Part shown: one piece after another, positions 25,192 through 37,508 of the stretch
How positions within the stretch are numbered: position 1 is the first letter of the stretch
Layout of the letters: every line of letters begins with the position of its first letter
From: Mycobacterium sp.
Lineage (GTDB): Bacteria > Actinomycetota > Actinomycetes > Mycobacteriales > Mycobacteriaceae
Length of the DNA: 54,314 nucleotides
Reading direction: 5' to 3'
Assembly (NCBI GenBank): GCA_003987775.1
Contig: RXJD01000081.1
Coordinates: forward strand, 41,878-96,191
Made by a program: the position numbers and the translations under genes
Notes under the pieces: model-generated
Database searches by the model: none
Seen by the model: only the letters and a program-made list of their open reading frames with translations
What the model was told of the DNA's origin: nothing

Positions 25192-25414
25192 TCGGCACGT
25201 GGACGGCCTGAGTACGTGGCCGTTCCGGTATTCGTCGTCGCGCCGCACGCCGTGAACGGGCACCTGGCCGCGGCTGATTTTCGGCTGCCTGCGCGGCGAA
25301 ATCGGCGACCGATAGGCGCTCAATTCGGGCCCGCCGGCCAGTTTGTCGATGTCACCGGCGGCTCCGCCAGCTGGGATCGGAATGAATTCTCGACGATCGC
25401 AAACATGCGGTTGC

Positions 25415-25426
25415 TACCATCGCGCC
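25415..25426 (+). promoter_or_regulatory. Putative leaderless -10 box
   Basis: TACCAT (25415-25420) is followed by exactly 6 nt and the GTG at 25427, fitting a leaderless TANNNT promoter. The same hexamer is used ahead of the epimerase gene at 6980. Confidence 0.45.
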
Positions 25427-26203
25427 GTGCCCGATTCTGCTTCATCCGGCGGTCCCCGTGAGCTGTCCAGGCGCGCAGCGTTCAGCTACGCCCTCGCACC
25501 GGTTCTGCTCGGTGCGCTCGCAGCGACGGCCGGGGCGCCCAGAGCCTCCGCCGGCAGCGGTCAGCTGATCGACTTCGCCTTGCAGAGAATCCCTCCGGAC
25601 GAGATCAAAGCGGCCGGCTATGAGGGCGTCGTGAACTACGTGTCTGAGTCGCGGCCGGGAATGAACTTCGAAGCCAAGCCGATCACCCGCCAGTACGCCG
25701 ATGCGCTGCGTGCGGCGGGTCTGCATATCGTCAGCAACTTTCAGTACGGCAAGCCGGGCGGGTCGGCGCCTTCAGATTTCACCCGTGGCTATGACGGCGG
25801 AGTGGCCGATGCACAGACAGCACTGGCCCTGCACAACGCCGCCGGGGGAGGGGCCTCGGCGCCGATCTTCTTCAGCGTCGACGACAACATCGACCAGGGC
25901 ACCTGGAATAGCCTTGCGCTGCCGTGGTTCCGGGGCATCAACTCGGTGCTCGGCGTGGGGCGCACCGGGATCTACGGGCATTCCCGTGCGTGCGGATGGG
26001 CCATCAACGACAACGTGATCGGGAACTCGACGACGCCGGGCCACCGATGGGCCTGGCAGACCAGGTCCTGGTCGAACGGGGATCGTGAACCGGCCGCGGT
26101 GCTCTATCAGGGTGTCGTCAACGGACCGCTGCTGGCCGGAACCCAGATCGACATCGACGATGTCCTGGCCGCCGACTACGGGCAATGGGATCTCGCCCGT
26201 TAA
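25427..26203 (+). CDS. Tat-exported DUF1906 (Rv2525c-like) glycoside hydrolase-like protein
   Basis: The 258-residue product has a twin-arginine signal (ELSRRAAFSYALAPVLLGAL), probably cleaved near residue 40. It then has a TIM-barrel DUF1906 domain: LIDFALQRIPPDEIKAAGYEGVVNY, IVSNFQYGKPGG, PIFFSVDDNID and GIYGHSRACGWA. The domain is found in Rv2525c, an exported protein linked to cell-wall processes in M. tuberculosis (family knowledge). Acidic residues in FSVDDN could be catalytic, but this is not established. It overlaps the C39-like lipoprotein gene by 19 bp, indicating coupled export. Confidence 0.8.
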   Translation: MPDSASSGGPRELSRRAAFSYALAPVLLGALAATAGAPRASAGSGQLIDFALQRIPPDEIKAAGYEGVVNYVSESRPGMNFEAKPITRQYADALRAAGLHIVSNFQYGKPGGSAPSDFTRGYDGGVADAQTALALHNAAGGGASAPIFFSVDDNIDQGTWNSLALPWFRGINSVLGVGRTGIYGHSRACGWAINDNVIGNSTTPGHRWAWQTRSWSNGDREPAAVLYQGVVNGPLLAGTQIDIDDVLAADYGQWDLAR

Positions 26204-26925
26204 TTGCGCTGATCGGCTCGATCAGCGTCATCGCAATCTCGGCGTGCAGCACGCCGGCGAGCAAGGAATTGCCGCACTCGCCGGTGGCGACCGCCATATC
26301 CACCAGCACACCGGTGACGCGACCTACCACGTCGAGCAGCGTGAGCCGGACGGGTGTGTACGGTGACCCCGCCGCGGCCGCCAAGTACTGGCAACAGCAG
26401 TCTCTCGAAGACAACTGCGGGCTCGTGTCGGTCGCCGACGTGGTGGGGCAGATCACCGGGCACGCACCGACCGAGCAGCAGATCATCGCATTGGCAGTCA
26501 ATACGCCCTCCGGAACCAACCCCGGTCCGATCTATGCGCCGGTGAACGACCCGAGTCACGCGAACGGCACCGGTGGCATCGAGATGGCGGACGAGGTGGT
26601 TCTTCTCGAGCACTACGGCATCAAGTCCGTGATGACCGACGCCACAACGCATCCCGAACAAACCGGACTGCCTGCGCTGGAGCGGTACCTCACCGACGAT
26701 CGCAAGATCATTGCGTGGGTCAATTCCGCGGTCATCTGGAACACCAGCGACCAGCGCACCGCGGCCGATCACTTCCTTGTCGTCACCGGGATCGATACCA
26801 ACGCGGAAGTGGTTCACCTCAACGACCCCGGAGCCGATCGCGCGGACGAGCAGGTTTCGATCGCCACCTTCACCACGGCGTGGCAGCCTGGTGGCGACTC
26901 GATCGTCGTCACCCTCCCGGCCTGA
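26185..26925 (+). CDS. Lipoprotein with C39/papain-like cysteine peptidase domain
   Basis: The 246-residue product has a hydrophobic N-terminus and lipobox AISAC (Cys21), then a Thr/Ser/Pro linker. A C39_2-like domain follows with Cys78 in LEDNCGLVS, His196 in ADHFLVVTGID and the LNDPG Asn/Asp pair, the order of papain-fold peptidases. It would be membrane-anchored outside the cell and might cleave peptides or peptidoglycan cross-bridges (inference). It overlaps the DUF1906 gene by 19 bp and ends at a convergent stem-loop before katG. Confidence 0.7.
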   Translation: MGSRPLIALIGSISVIAISACSTPASKELPHSPVATAISTSTPVTRPTTSSSVSRTGVYGDPAAAAKYWQQQSLEDNCGLVSVADVVGQITGHAPTEQQIIALAVNTPSGTNPGPIYAPVNDPSHANGTGGIEMADEVVLLEHYGIKSVMTDATTHPEQTGLPALERYLTDDRKIIAWVNSAVIWNTSDQRTAADHFLVVTGIDTNAEVVHLNDPGADRADEQVSIATFTTAWQPGGDSIVVTLPA

Positions 26926-26956
26926 AGGCCGCCTGAGGGTCCGCTGAAATGACGAA

Positions 26957-26985
26957 CACCCCGCGTGCGCCTGGCTCGCGGGGTG
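26957..26985. terminator. Bidirectional stem-loop between convergent genes
   Basis: A 9-bp GC-rich stem (26957-26965 with 26977-26985) and 11-nt loop sit between the convergent stops of the C39-like lipoprotein and katG. No U-tract is present, but the position is that of a shared terminator. Confidence 0.55.
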
Positions 26986-27003
26986 CCGTCAGACCGATGC
27001 GGA

Positions 27004-29253
<2,250 letters not shown>

Positions 29254-29285
29254 TTATCTGAAACGGGCTGTGATCACGGTTGTGA

Positions 29286-29720
29286 TCAGGAATCAGTACT
29301 TGAGCAGTCAGGGCAGAAGCCCCAGTAGATGACTTCGGCCTCGTCGAGGACGAACCCATCCAACACGTTGCCGTCGTCCAACGGCGTTAGGCACGGCGTA
29401 TCTCCGACCGCACAATCGACGTCGGCGATGACCCCGCAGGACCGGCAGACGACGTGATGATGGTTGTCGCCGACGCGCGATTCGTAACGCGCGACCAGAC
29501 CGGATGGTTGAATTCGCCGTACCAGGCCGGCCGCGGTCAATGCATTCAGCACGTCGTAGACGGCTTGTCGCGACACATCGGGCAGACCGAGTCGCACCGC
29601 GGAGAAGATCGTGTCGGTGTCGGCGTGAGGATGCGCATGAACAGCCTCCATCACTGCAATTCGTGGCCGCGTTACCCGCAAATCGGCCATTCGTAACTGC
29701 TCGGCGTGGTCCGAGGACAC
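29286..29720 (-). CDS. furA: Ferric uptake regulator FurA, repressor of furA-katG
   Basis: The 144-residue product is a Fur-family protein. Its N-terminal winged helix has RPRIAVMEAVHAHPHADTD and VSRQAVYDVLNALTAAGL. The regulatory domain has the NHHHVVCRSCG site (Cys-x2-Cys) and a C-terminal FCPDC. In mycobacteria FurA represses the furA-katG operon and responds to oxidation. The start is GTG 29720, with GGAG about 9 nt upstream. The FurA box lies just upstream at 29735-29757. Confidence 0.95.
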   Translation of the reverse strand: MSSDHAEQLRMADLRVTRPRIAVMEAVHAHPHADTDTIFSAVRLGLPDVSRQAVYDVLNALTAAGLVRRIQPSGLVARYESRVGDNHHHVVCRSCGVIADVDCAVGDTPCLTPLDDGNVLDGFVLDEAEVIYWGFCPDCSSTDS

Positions 29721-29734
29721 ATGCTCATACTCCG

Positions 29735-29757
29735 CACTTATCTGGAGTCAGTCAAGA
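29735..29757 (-). promoter_or_regulatory. FurA box and furA promoter region
   Basis: Read on the minus strand this 23-bp AT-rich site begins TCTTGACTGACTCCAGA and ends in AAGTG. It closely resembles the operator reported immediately upstream of furA in other mycobacteria (TTGACT..TTCCAGA type, from memory). It overlaps the probable -35 element TTGACT, allowing autorepression of furA-katG. Confidence 0.75.
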
Positions 29758-29802
29758 CTTTGCGCACAGGAACGCGGGTAATCTCGGGCCGAGTTTGCAC
29801 CC

Positions 29803-30669
29803 GTGGATTCGCCCCACAACCTGACAGAGGCCATGACGACAGAGCACGTTCGGTGGACGGCGTCCGGGGTGCGCATGCGCCTGTACCGGCGTCGCAGCGG
29901 TGACGCCAATTGGCTCTTCCTGCCCGGCGGCCCGGGGATCGGCTCGGAGAGCTTGCAGGAACTTGTCGACGCGGTCGCGGTATCGGGATGCTCGTGGTTG
30001 GTCGACCTACCGGGCGACGGTTCCAACGTCGATGCCCCCGGCGCACCGGCCGATCCCTACAGCCTGTGGCCAGAGGTGCTGGCCGAGGCGTCGCGCGCCG
30101 TCGAACGCCCGATCTATGTGGGGCATTCGACCGGGGGTGAATATCTGCTGTCGACGCCGGCTCTTGCCGAAGTGCTTCATGGCCTGGTGTTGATCAGCAC
30201 CGCCCCCGACGCATCCTGGATGCCGCTCTACGACCGGATGACCGCCGATAATCCGCTGCCGGGCGTCGAAGCCGCCACCGCCCGTTACGCGAAGGACCCC
30301 ACCCGGGAGAATCTGCGCGAGGTGGCGGTGCAATCCGCCCCGTGGAATTTCCTCGCTGCCACGGTCGCCGCCGGCGCCGAGCTGCTGGGACGCATGCCGT
30401 ACAACATCCCGGCGGTGCAGTGGTCTGCAGAACATTTCGACCGCGACTACCAATTCGCCTGGTGGCCGTCGACATTGCCAACCCTGATCATCAGCGGCTC
30501 CGAAGACCGGATCGTCACGCAATCGTTGTGGCGAACAGCGTCCTTTCAAACCGAGAATGTGCTGTGGAGCGTCATCCCTGAGGCGGGACACTTTCCCTGG
30601 ATGGAGCAACCCGAAGCGGTGCGTGGGTCTTTCGCTGAACTCGAGCAGCGAATCGGAGTCAGCCCGTGA
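29803..30669 (+). CDS. Alpha/beta hydrolase
   Basis: The 288-residue product has an oxyanion region LFLPGGPGIGSESL, the nucleophile elbow VGHSTGGEYLL (Ser near 107), a late acid (LIISGSEDRI) and His in PEAGHFPWMEQPE. These are typical of alpha/beta hydrolases of the proline iminopeptidase/epoxide hydrolase-like type. Substrate unknown. The start could be GTG 29803 (chosen) or ATG 29833, which has a poorly spaced AGAGG. It ends in an 11-bp convergent overlap with the SRPBCC gene. Confidence 0.75.
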   Translation: MDSPHNLTEAMTTEHVRWTASGVRMRLYRRRSGDANWLFLPGGPGIGSESLQELVDAVAVSGCSWLVDLPGDGSNVDAPGAPADPYSLWPEVLAEASRAVERPIYVGHSTGGEYLLSTPALAEVLHGLVLISTAPDASWMPLYDRMTADNPLPGVEAATARYAKDPTRENLREVAVQSAPWNFLAATVAAGAELLGRMPYNIPAVQWSAEHFDRDYQFAWWPSTLPTLIISGSEDRIVTQSLWRTASFQTENVLWSVIPEAGHFPWMEQPEAVRGSFAELEQRIGVSP

Positions 30670-31129
30670 CCGAGCGCTCCAGGCCGGCCAGTGAAGCGCT
30701 CAGATACTCCTGCGGAAAGGGCGGCATTCCGCCGATCTGGTCCCGGAACTCCTGCGGGGTGGCCGTCCAGTCATACGTCAGCGTGACGTCGGTGCGATCG
30801 CCGTCGGGGTCCAGTTCATAGCGCCAGAACCAGCCACCGGCGGCATGCTTGCCGGTATCGTCCATCCGGCCGGGCATCCAGGCGATGACCTTGTCCTTGG
30901 CGAACTCGGTGACCAGGTTGTAGGTGACGTAATCACCGCCGGCCGCTTCGAGATACATATTCATGGCGAAAATCTGGCCGGCGCCCGTGAGTGGTTCGCC
31001 GTCCACGGCGTCGCGGACCCAGTCGGTGGGCTCCGTGTCGCTATGCCGGGTCGGGTCGGCCAGAATCGCGAAAATTGCCGTCGGCGGGGCCTGAATGGTT
31101 CGGGTGACCGTGAAGCATTCGCTAGTCAT
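30659..31129 (-). CDS. SRPBCC/polyketide cyclase-like lipid-binding protein
   Basis: The 156-residue product starts MTSECFTVTRTIQAPPTAIFAILADPTRHSD, the N-terminal strand and helix of the START/SRPBCC fold. It ends in an amphipathic helix (PQEYLSASLAGLERSVTG). It should form a hydrophobic-cavity protein that binds or modifies lipids or aromatic ligands. The upstream DUF899 gene overlaps its start by about 8 bp, so they are co-translated. The start is one of two adjacent ATGs (31129 or 31132), and GTG 31153 is also possible. Confidence 0.75.
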   Translation of the reverse strand: MTSECFTVTRTIQAPPTAIFAILADPTRHSDTEPTDWVRDAVDGEPLTGAGQIFAMNMYLEAAGGDYVTYNLVTEFAKDKVIAWMPGRMDDTGKHAAGGWFWRYELDPDGDRTDVTLTYDWTATPQEFRDQIGGMPPFPQEYLSASLAGLERSVTG

Positions 31130-31814
31130 CATTCCCTTTCGGTCCGTAGGCACGGGCGATATCGGGCGAGCCGGACCACCTGGAGTAGGTGGGCCTCGAC
31201 GGCCAACCGGGCGGTGAATCGAGCCATTCCTCCTGCCGCCCCCACGGCAGGATGTCGATCAACGCGAAAGAATGGCTGAGCTGCTCGGTTCCGCGGCCGT
31301 TAGTGTGCCATGTCCGGTACACCGTGTCACCGTCGCGCAAGAACACATTGACCGCGAAGCCGCCGCCGGCCGGTGCGTCCATGTCGGCGCCAAAGGAGCT
31401 GTCCGATGACGAATACCATTCCATCCGATTGCCGACCTTACGCCGGTATTCCAGCGCCTCGTCGATCGGGCCGTTGGTGACGATGACGAATCGCGCGTCG
31501 TAATTGTCGAGAAACTCGAGCCGCGTGAATTGCGACGTGAACCCCGTGCATCCGCTGCACTGCCATTCCGCACCGGGCGACCACATGTGGTGGTAGACGA
31601 TCAGCTGCGAACGCCCGCCGAACACCTCAGCCAGCGGCACCGGGCCGTCGGCGCCGGTCAATGTGTAGGCGGGCAGCTGCACCATCGGTAGTCGGCGACG
31701 CTGGGCGGCGATCGCATCCAATTCCCGCGTTGCAGCCTTCTCGCGGCTGCGCAGCTCATCGAGCTGTGCGCGCCAGGTCTGCTGATCAACGATCGGAGGC
31801 TTGGCATCAAGCAT
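31122..31814 (-). CDS. DUF899 thioredoxin-like protein
   Basis: The 230-residue product has an N-terminal helical part (LRSREKAATRELDAIAAQRRRLP), FGGRSQLIVYHHMWSPG and WQCSGCTGF, a CxxC in the position of the thioredoxin-like active site. It continues with WYSSSDSSFGADM, typical of DUF899. Function of the family is not settled; a redox role is plausible. An AGAAGG site precedes the ATG. It is coupled to the SRPBCC gene downstream. Confidence 0.8.
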   Translation of the reverse strand: MLDAKPPIVDQQTWRAQLDELRSREKAATRELDAIAAQRRRLPMVQLPAYTLTGADGPVPLAEVFGGRSQLIVYHHMWSPGAEWQCSGCTGFTSQFTRLEFLDNYDARFVIVTNGPIDEALEYRRKVGNRMEWYSSSDSSFGADMDAPAGGGFAVNVFLRDGDTVYRTWHTNGRGTEQLSHSFALIDILPWGRQEEWLDSPPGWPSRPTYSRWSGSPDIARAYGPKGNDD

Positions 31815-31993
31815 GGGTCCACCTTCTTCTGCGCTGTGTCCGGTCGATGGATTGACCCGCCGCGGTCCCGAAACTCACCGCGGTGTGACGCAGCGGGTGT
31901 TTCGTGCGGCACCGACGGGGAACTAGTTACCCGCCGGTGTGAGCGACGCCGGCTAGCAGTCGTAACCCAGGCGCCACGAAAGGCACGACCCGC

Positions 31994-32857
31994 TTGTCTC
32001 AGGATTTGAAGCCGCACTTTGACGATGTGCAGGCACACTACGACCTGTCCGACGAATTCTTCCGGCTGTTCCTGGACTCGACCCAGACCTACAGCTGCGC
32101 GTACTTCGAGCGAGACGACATGACGCTGGAAGAGGCCCAGATCGCCAAGATCGATCTGTCGCTGGGCAAGCTGGGCCTGCAACCGGGTATGACGCTGCTC
32201 GACATCGGCTGCGGTTGGGGCGCGACCATGCGCCGTGCGATAGAGAAATACGACGTCAACGTGATCGGCCTGACCCTGTCCAAGAACCAGGCCGCGCACG
32301 TGCAGCAGACATTCGACGCCTTGGACACCACACGGAGCCGTCAGGTACTGCTGCAAGGCTGGGAACAGTTCACCGAGCCGGTGGACCGCATTGTGTCGAT
32401 CGGCGCGTTCGAGCACTTCGGCCGCGATCGCTACGAGGATTTCTTTTCGCTGGCCTACAAACTGCTGCCGGCCGATGGAGTGATGCTGCTGCACACCATC
32501 ACCGGGTTGACCCGCGAGCAGTTGAGCGAGAGCGGTCTGCCCATCTCCATGAACCACATCCGGTTCGTGAAGTTCATCCTCACCGAGATCTTCCCGGGCG
32601 GTCAGTTGCCGGATACCGATATGGTGGCGGGCTTTTCGGAGTCGGCGGGCTTCGCTCTGACCAGACGCCAGTCGCTGCAACAGCACTACGCCAAGACCCT
32701 CGACCTGTGGGCGGCCGCCCTCGCGGCACGACGCGACGAGGCGATCGCAATTCAGTCCCACGAGGTCTATGACCGGTACATGAAATACCTGACCGGCTGC
32801 GCTGACCATTTCCGCACCGGGTATATAGACGTCAATCAGTTCACCCTGGAAAAATAA
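31994..32857 (+). CDS. Mycolic acid cyclopropane/methoxy methyltransferase (CmaA/MmaA/PcaA family)
   Basis: The 287-residue product is a close member of the mycolic acid methyltransferase family: HYDLSDEFFRLFLDSTQTYSC, SAM motif LLDIGCGWGATMRRAIEKY, IGAFEHFG and the C-terminal YMKYLTGCADHF plus QFTLEK. It would install a cyclopropane ring or methyl branch on meromycolate chains using SAM. From memory its middle part is closest to MmaA/PcaA, but I cannot assign a single orthologue. The start is TTG 31994 with AAAGG 10 nt upstream. The divergent DUF899 gene starts 180 bp to the left. Confidence 0.92.
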   Translation: MSQDLKPHFDDVQAHYDLSDEFFRLFLDSTQTYSCAYFERDDMTLEEAQIAKIDLSLGKLGLQPGMTLLDIGCGWGATMRRAIEKYDVNVIGLTLSKNQAAHVQQTFDALDTTRSRQVLLQGWEQFTEPVDRIVSIGAFEHFGRDRYEDFFSLAYKLLPADGVMLLHTITGLTREQLSESGLPISMNHIRFVKFILTEIFPGGQLPDTDMVAGFSESAGFALTRRQSLQQHYAKTLDLWAAALAARRDEAIAIQSHEVYDRYMKYLTGCADHFRTGYIDVNQFTLEK

Positions 32858-32954
32858 ACCCCGCTCGCCTCGCGCTCCGCAATTGCGACCGTGTTTGGGA
32901 ATGCGCGCTGCGGTGTATAGATAGCTACGACTCCGACCGTAGAAAGGGCTAGTG

Positions 32955-33233
32955 ATGAAACCCCTCGCACCTGCCGCGATTGTCATTGCCGCACTGATGT
33001 TCAGCGGATGTTCGGCTTCAAAGGTGATCAATACCGGTGGCGACACCAAGTGCAAAGACTTCACCACACAGGACGAGAAGAAGCAGAGCGAAGAGGTCAG
33101 CAAGATGCTCAAGGACAAGAGCGGCGCCGAGCCGACGTCCTTGGAGATCAACGCGACCCGACTGTCGGCGCAGACCTACTGCCAGACCCTGGGCAAGCCG
33201 GACAGCAAGATCTCCGAAGCCCCGCACGGCTGA
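32955..33233 (+). CDS. Small lipoprotein, HdeA-like
   Basis: The 92-residue product has MKPLAPAAIVIAALMFSGC, a signal peptide with lipobox FSGC (Cys19). The mature part, with CKDFTTQDEKKQSEEVSKML and a second Cys in AQTYCQ, resembles the small helical HdeA-type acid-stress fold (two Cys forming a disulfide). AGAAAGGG lies 6 nt before the ATG, which supports 32955 over the GTG at 32952. It is followed directly by a strong hairpin. A chaperone role is only inferred. Confidence 0.6.
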   Translation: MKPLAPAAIVIAALMFSGCSASKVINTGGDTKCKDFTTQDEKKQSEEVSKMLKDKSGAEPTSLEINATRLSAQTYCQTLGKPDSKISEAPHG

Positions 33234-33240
33234 GCGAGTT

Positions 33241-33272
33241 CCTGCTGGACAGCCGGACGGCTGTCCAGCAGG
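33241..33272 (+). terminator. Perfect 14-bp stem-loop terminator
   Basis: Arms 33241-33254 and 33259-33272 are perfectly complementary around a 4-nt loop, 8 bp after the lipoprotein stop. No T-run follows, as in many mycobacterial terminators. Confidence 0.7.
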
Positions 33273-33336
33273 GCCTCTGCCGACACCGCGCCAGCAAGTA
33301 CCGCGACCAGGCTGTCGGCATCTCGCGGGTGCCGGA

Positions 33337-35078
<1,742 letters not shown>

Positions 35079-35092
<14 letters not shown>

Positions 35093-35837
35093 CCGAATAC
35101 CCCTGCGCAGGATTGCTGTGCACCGACTGCGGCTTGGTGAAGTACATGGCGACACTCTTGCCGACAAGTGGATTCAGCACATTCTCAGCCAGTTGCGTGA
35201 TCTTGGGTCGCTGCATCAGATCCCACACCAGCAGCTTGTGGTAGGCGGTGACCGCCGGGTGATCGTTGTTCGACGGTCCCACAGCGCATTTGAGCCACCA
35301 GAATGGCGAGTGCAGGGCGTGCGCATGATGGGTGTGCGTCAATTCCATTCCGCGACCCGCGATTTTGTCACGCAGCGCACTGGCCCGATAAATCCTGACG
35401 TGGCCGCCCTCATTGCTGTGGTACTCCTCCGACAGCAGCCAGCACACCTGCTCCGGAAGCCACCGCGGCACGCTGACAGCCAGTGTCCCACCGACTTTGA
35501 GCACCCGGATCAGTTCGGCGATGGCGGCGTCGTCTTCGGGTATGTGCTCCAAGATCTCCGATGCGATCACGCAGTCGAACGTCTCGTCGGCATAGGGCAG
35601 GTTGAGCGCGTCGCCACGAACCACTTTCGCGGAAGCCGCTTGTGGCGCCTCGCCAGTCTCGGCCATCGCGCGCAGCAAGGTGTCCACCGAACGGAGCTCG
35701 GCGGCGTCCTGGTCGAAGGCCACCACATCCGCACCGCGCCGATACGCTTCGAAGGCATGCCGGCCGGCGCCACAACCCACGTCGATGACCTTGGTGTCCG
35801 GCCCGATTCCCAGCCGCTCGAAATCAACCGTCAGCAT
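35079..35837 (-). CDS. Class I SAM-dependent methyltransferase (operon with GT4)
   Basis: The 252-residue product has motif I VIDVGCGAGRHAFEA, a later FDCVIASEILEHIPEDDAAIAELIRVLKVGG (motifs II-III of Methyltransf_11) and a C-terminal FTKPQSVHSNPAQGYSVASG tail. It likely methylates a glycolipid or sugar made by the neighbouring glycosyltransferase (inference). It overlaps the glycosyltransferase by 7 bp and the toroid gene by 14 bp, so all three are translationally linked. Confidence 0.8.
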
Positions 35838-37084
35838 CGCGGTCCGCCCTCATGGGCACGACGTTCGATCGCCTGCTGGTAAACCTGCACGGTTTGAGCG
35901 GCCACCGCGTCCCAGCTGAAGACGTTGACCGCGCGCCGCCGTCCCGCCTCGCCCAGGCTGCGGCGCCGGTCCGGTGAATCCAAAAGCTGCCCGATCGCAT
36001 GGGTCAGCGCGTCCACATCGGCGGGCGCCACCAGTTCGGCGCACGCGCCATCGGTGCCGAGGACTTCGGGCAGCGCACCGACGCGGCTGGCGACGATGGG
36101 TGTCCCGCTCGCCATCGCCTCCACCGCCGGCAACGAAAAGCCTTCGTACAACGAAGGAATGCACGCAACCTCTGCCGATGCGAACAGAGCGGCAAGCTCG
36201 GCGTCGGGCAGGCCGCTGGCGATGTGGACGATGTCGGAGATACCCAGCTCGGCGATGAGCTTGTGGGTGGGACCGTTGCTTTCCACTTTGGCGACCAACC
36301 GCAACTCCAGATCGCGGCTGGTGCGGAGTTTGGCTACCGCGTGCAGCAAGGTGCTGACACCCTTGAGCGGAGTGTCCGCGCTGGCTATCGCCATCACCCG
36401 GCCGGGCTGCCGCGGCGACGACCCCGGCTTGAACAGTTCGGTGTTTACCCCTAACGGCACCACGTGCAGTTGCTCGGGGGAGACCCCGAAGTCCGAGACG
36501 ATGTCGGTAGCCGAAGACGACGAGACCGTCAGCAGGTCGGGGATCTGGCGCGCCACCTGCTTCTGCATTCGCGAGAAGCCATACCATCTGTGCACCAAAG
36601 GCTTTCGCCACCAAGGCGCGGCAGCAAGGTCGAGCAGCCGGTCGCGGGTGATGGGATGGTGCACGGTGGCCACTACGGGCATCCCGGCGTCGGCGATGGT
36701 GAGGAGCCCGGTGCCCAGGCTCTGATTGTCGTGTACGACGTCGAAATCGCCCGCGCGATCGGCTAGCAGCCGCGCCGCCCGCAGTGTGAAGGTGCGCGGT
36801 TCGGGAAACCCTGCCGTCCACATGGTGGCCAGTTCGAGCACGTCGATCGAATCGCGGATTTCGCTCGGCCGCGGCACCCGGAAGGGGTCCGGCTCGCGGT
36901 ACAGATCGAGGCTTGGGACTTTTGTCAGGCGCACCCGGGGGTCCAGCAACTCCGGATACGGCTGACCGGAGAACACCTCTACCTCGTGCCCCAGATCGAC
37001 CAGGCCGCGGCTGAGATGCCGCACATAGACACCCTGCCCTCCGCAGTGGTCTTTACTCCGGTAGGACAGCAGAGCAATTCGCAT
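35831..37084 (-). CDS. GT4-family glycosyltransferase
   Basis: The 417-residue product is a GT-B glycosyltransferase: CGGQGVYVRHLSRGLVDLGHEVEVF in the N-terminal domain and PSLYEGFSLPAVEAMASGTPIVASRVGALPEVLG (the EX7E motif of GT4) in the C-terminal domain. It would transfer a sugar from a nucleotide-sugar donor with retention. The ATG 37084 is preferred over TTG 37090 because GAAGGG lies 6 nt upstream. It heads a three-gene overlapping operon, divergent from the PlsC-like acyltransferase. Sugar and acceptor are unknown. Confidence 0.85.
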   Translation of the reverse strand: MRIALLSYRSKDHCGGQGVYVRHLSRGLVDLGHEVEVFSGQPYPELLDPRVRLTKVPSLDLYREPDPFRVPRPSEIRDSIDVLELATMWTAGFPEPRTFTLRAARLLADRAGDFDVVHDNQSLGTGLLTIADAGMPVVATVHHPITRDRLLDLAAAPWWRKPLVHRWYGFSRMQKQVARQIPDLLTVSSSSATDIVSDFGVSPEQLHVVPLGVNTELFKPGSSPRQPGRVMAIASADTPLKGVSTLLHAVAKLRTSRDLELRLVAKVESNGPTHKLIAELGISDIVHIASGLPDAELAALFASAEVACIPSLYEGFSLPAVEAMASGTPIVASRVGALPEVLGTDGACAELVAPADVDALTHAIGQLLDSPDRRRSLGEAGRRRAVNVFSWDAVAAQTVQVYQQAIERRAHEGGPRC

Positions 37085-37508
37085 ACTCAACCCTTCGCCG
37101 CCAGCGATCGACCGCGCAAAGGCGCCAATCTCATTGCTGTCAACGCACCCGCGAACGACGGGACAGCAAACTGGACATGTGTCCAGATTATAGTTCGATC
37201 AGCTAATCGACGCAAACGCACCCCCATTGATCACCGCCACCCGCTGTCACGGTGCGCACCGAACCCAGACCGATCGGGAGGCGCGTACCCCGATGCTCCA
37301 ACACGGGCACGTCGCTCCCGATTCGAGCTCTACACCGGCTGCTCTGCTGAACCGGCCGAAGCTAGGACAATCCCGTCTCAAGCTACGACAACCACCGCCG
37401 CGAGCGCGAACCCACACGCTCGGACTTCTCCGTGGGCTCGGGCCGGGCCGGGTTCACGTTTGCGGAGCCTGCGGTGAAATGGCGCCAAATCGGTTTAGTC
37501 TCATCGAG
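37085..37508. other. Intergenic region between divergent GT4 and PlsC-like genes
   Basis: This 424-bp stretch has no convincing gene. It holds a palindrome at 37171-37186 and a -10-like TATAGT at 37189-37194. A plausible -10 TAGTCT (37496-37501) lies 7 nt upstream of the ATG at 37509. The rest shows nothing I can name. Confidence 0.5.
37171..37186. promoter_or_regulatory. Palindromic operator candidate
   Basis: CTGGACA and TGTCCAG form a perfect 7-bp inverted repeat with a 2-nt spacer, followed 2 bp later by TATAGT. The size and spacing are like TetR-family operators. No regulator gene is adjacent, so it would be trans-acting. Confidence 0.5.
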
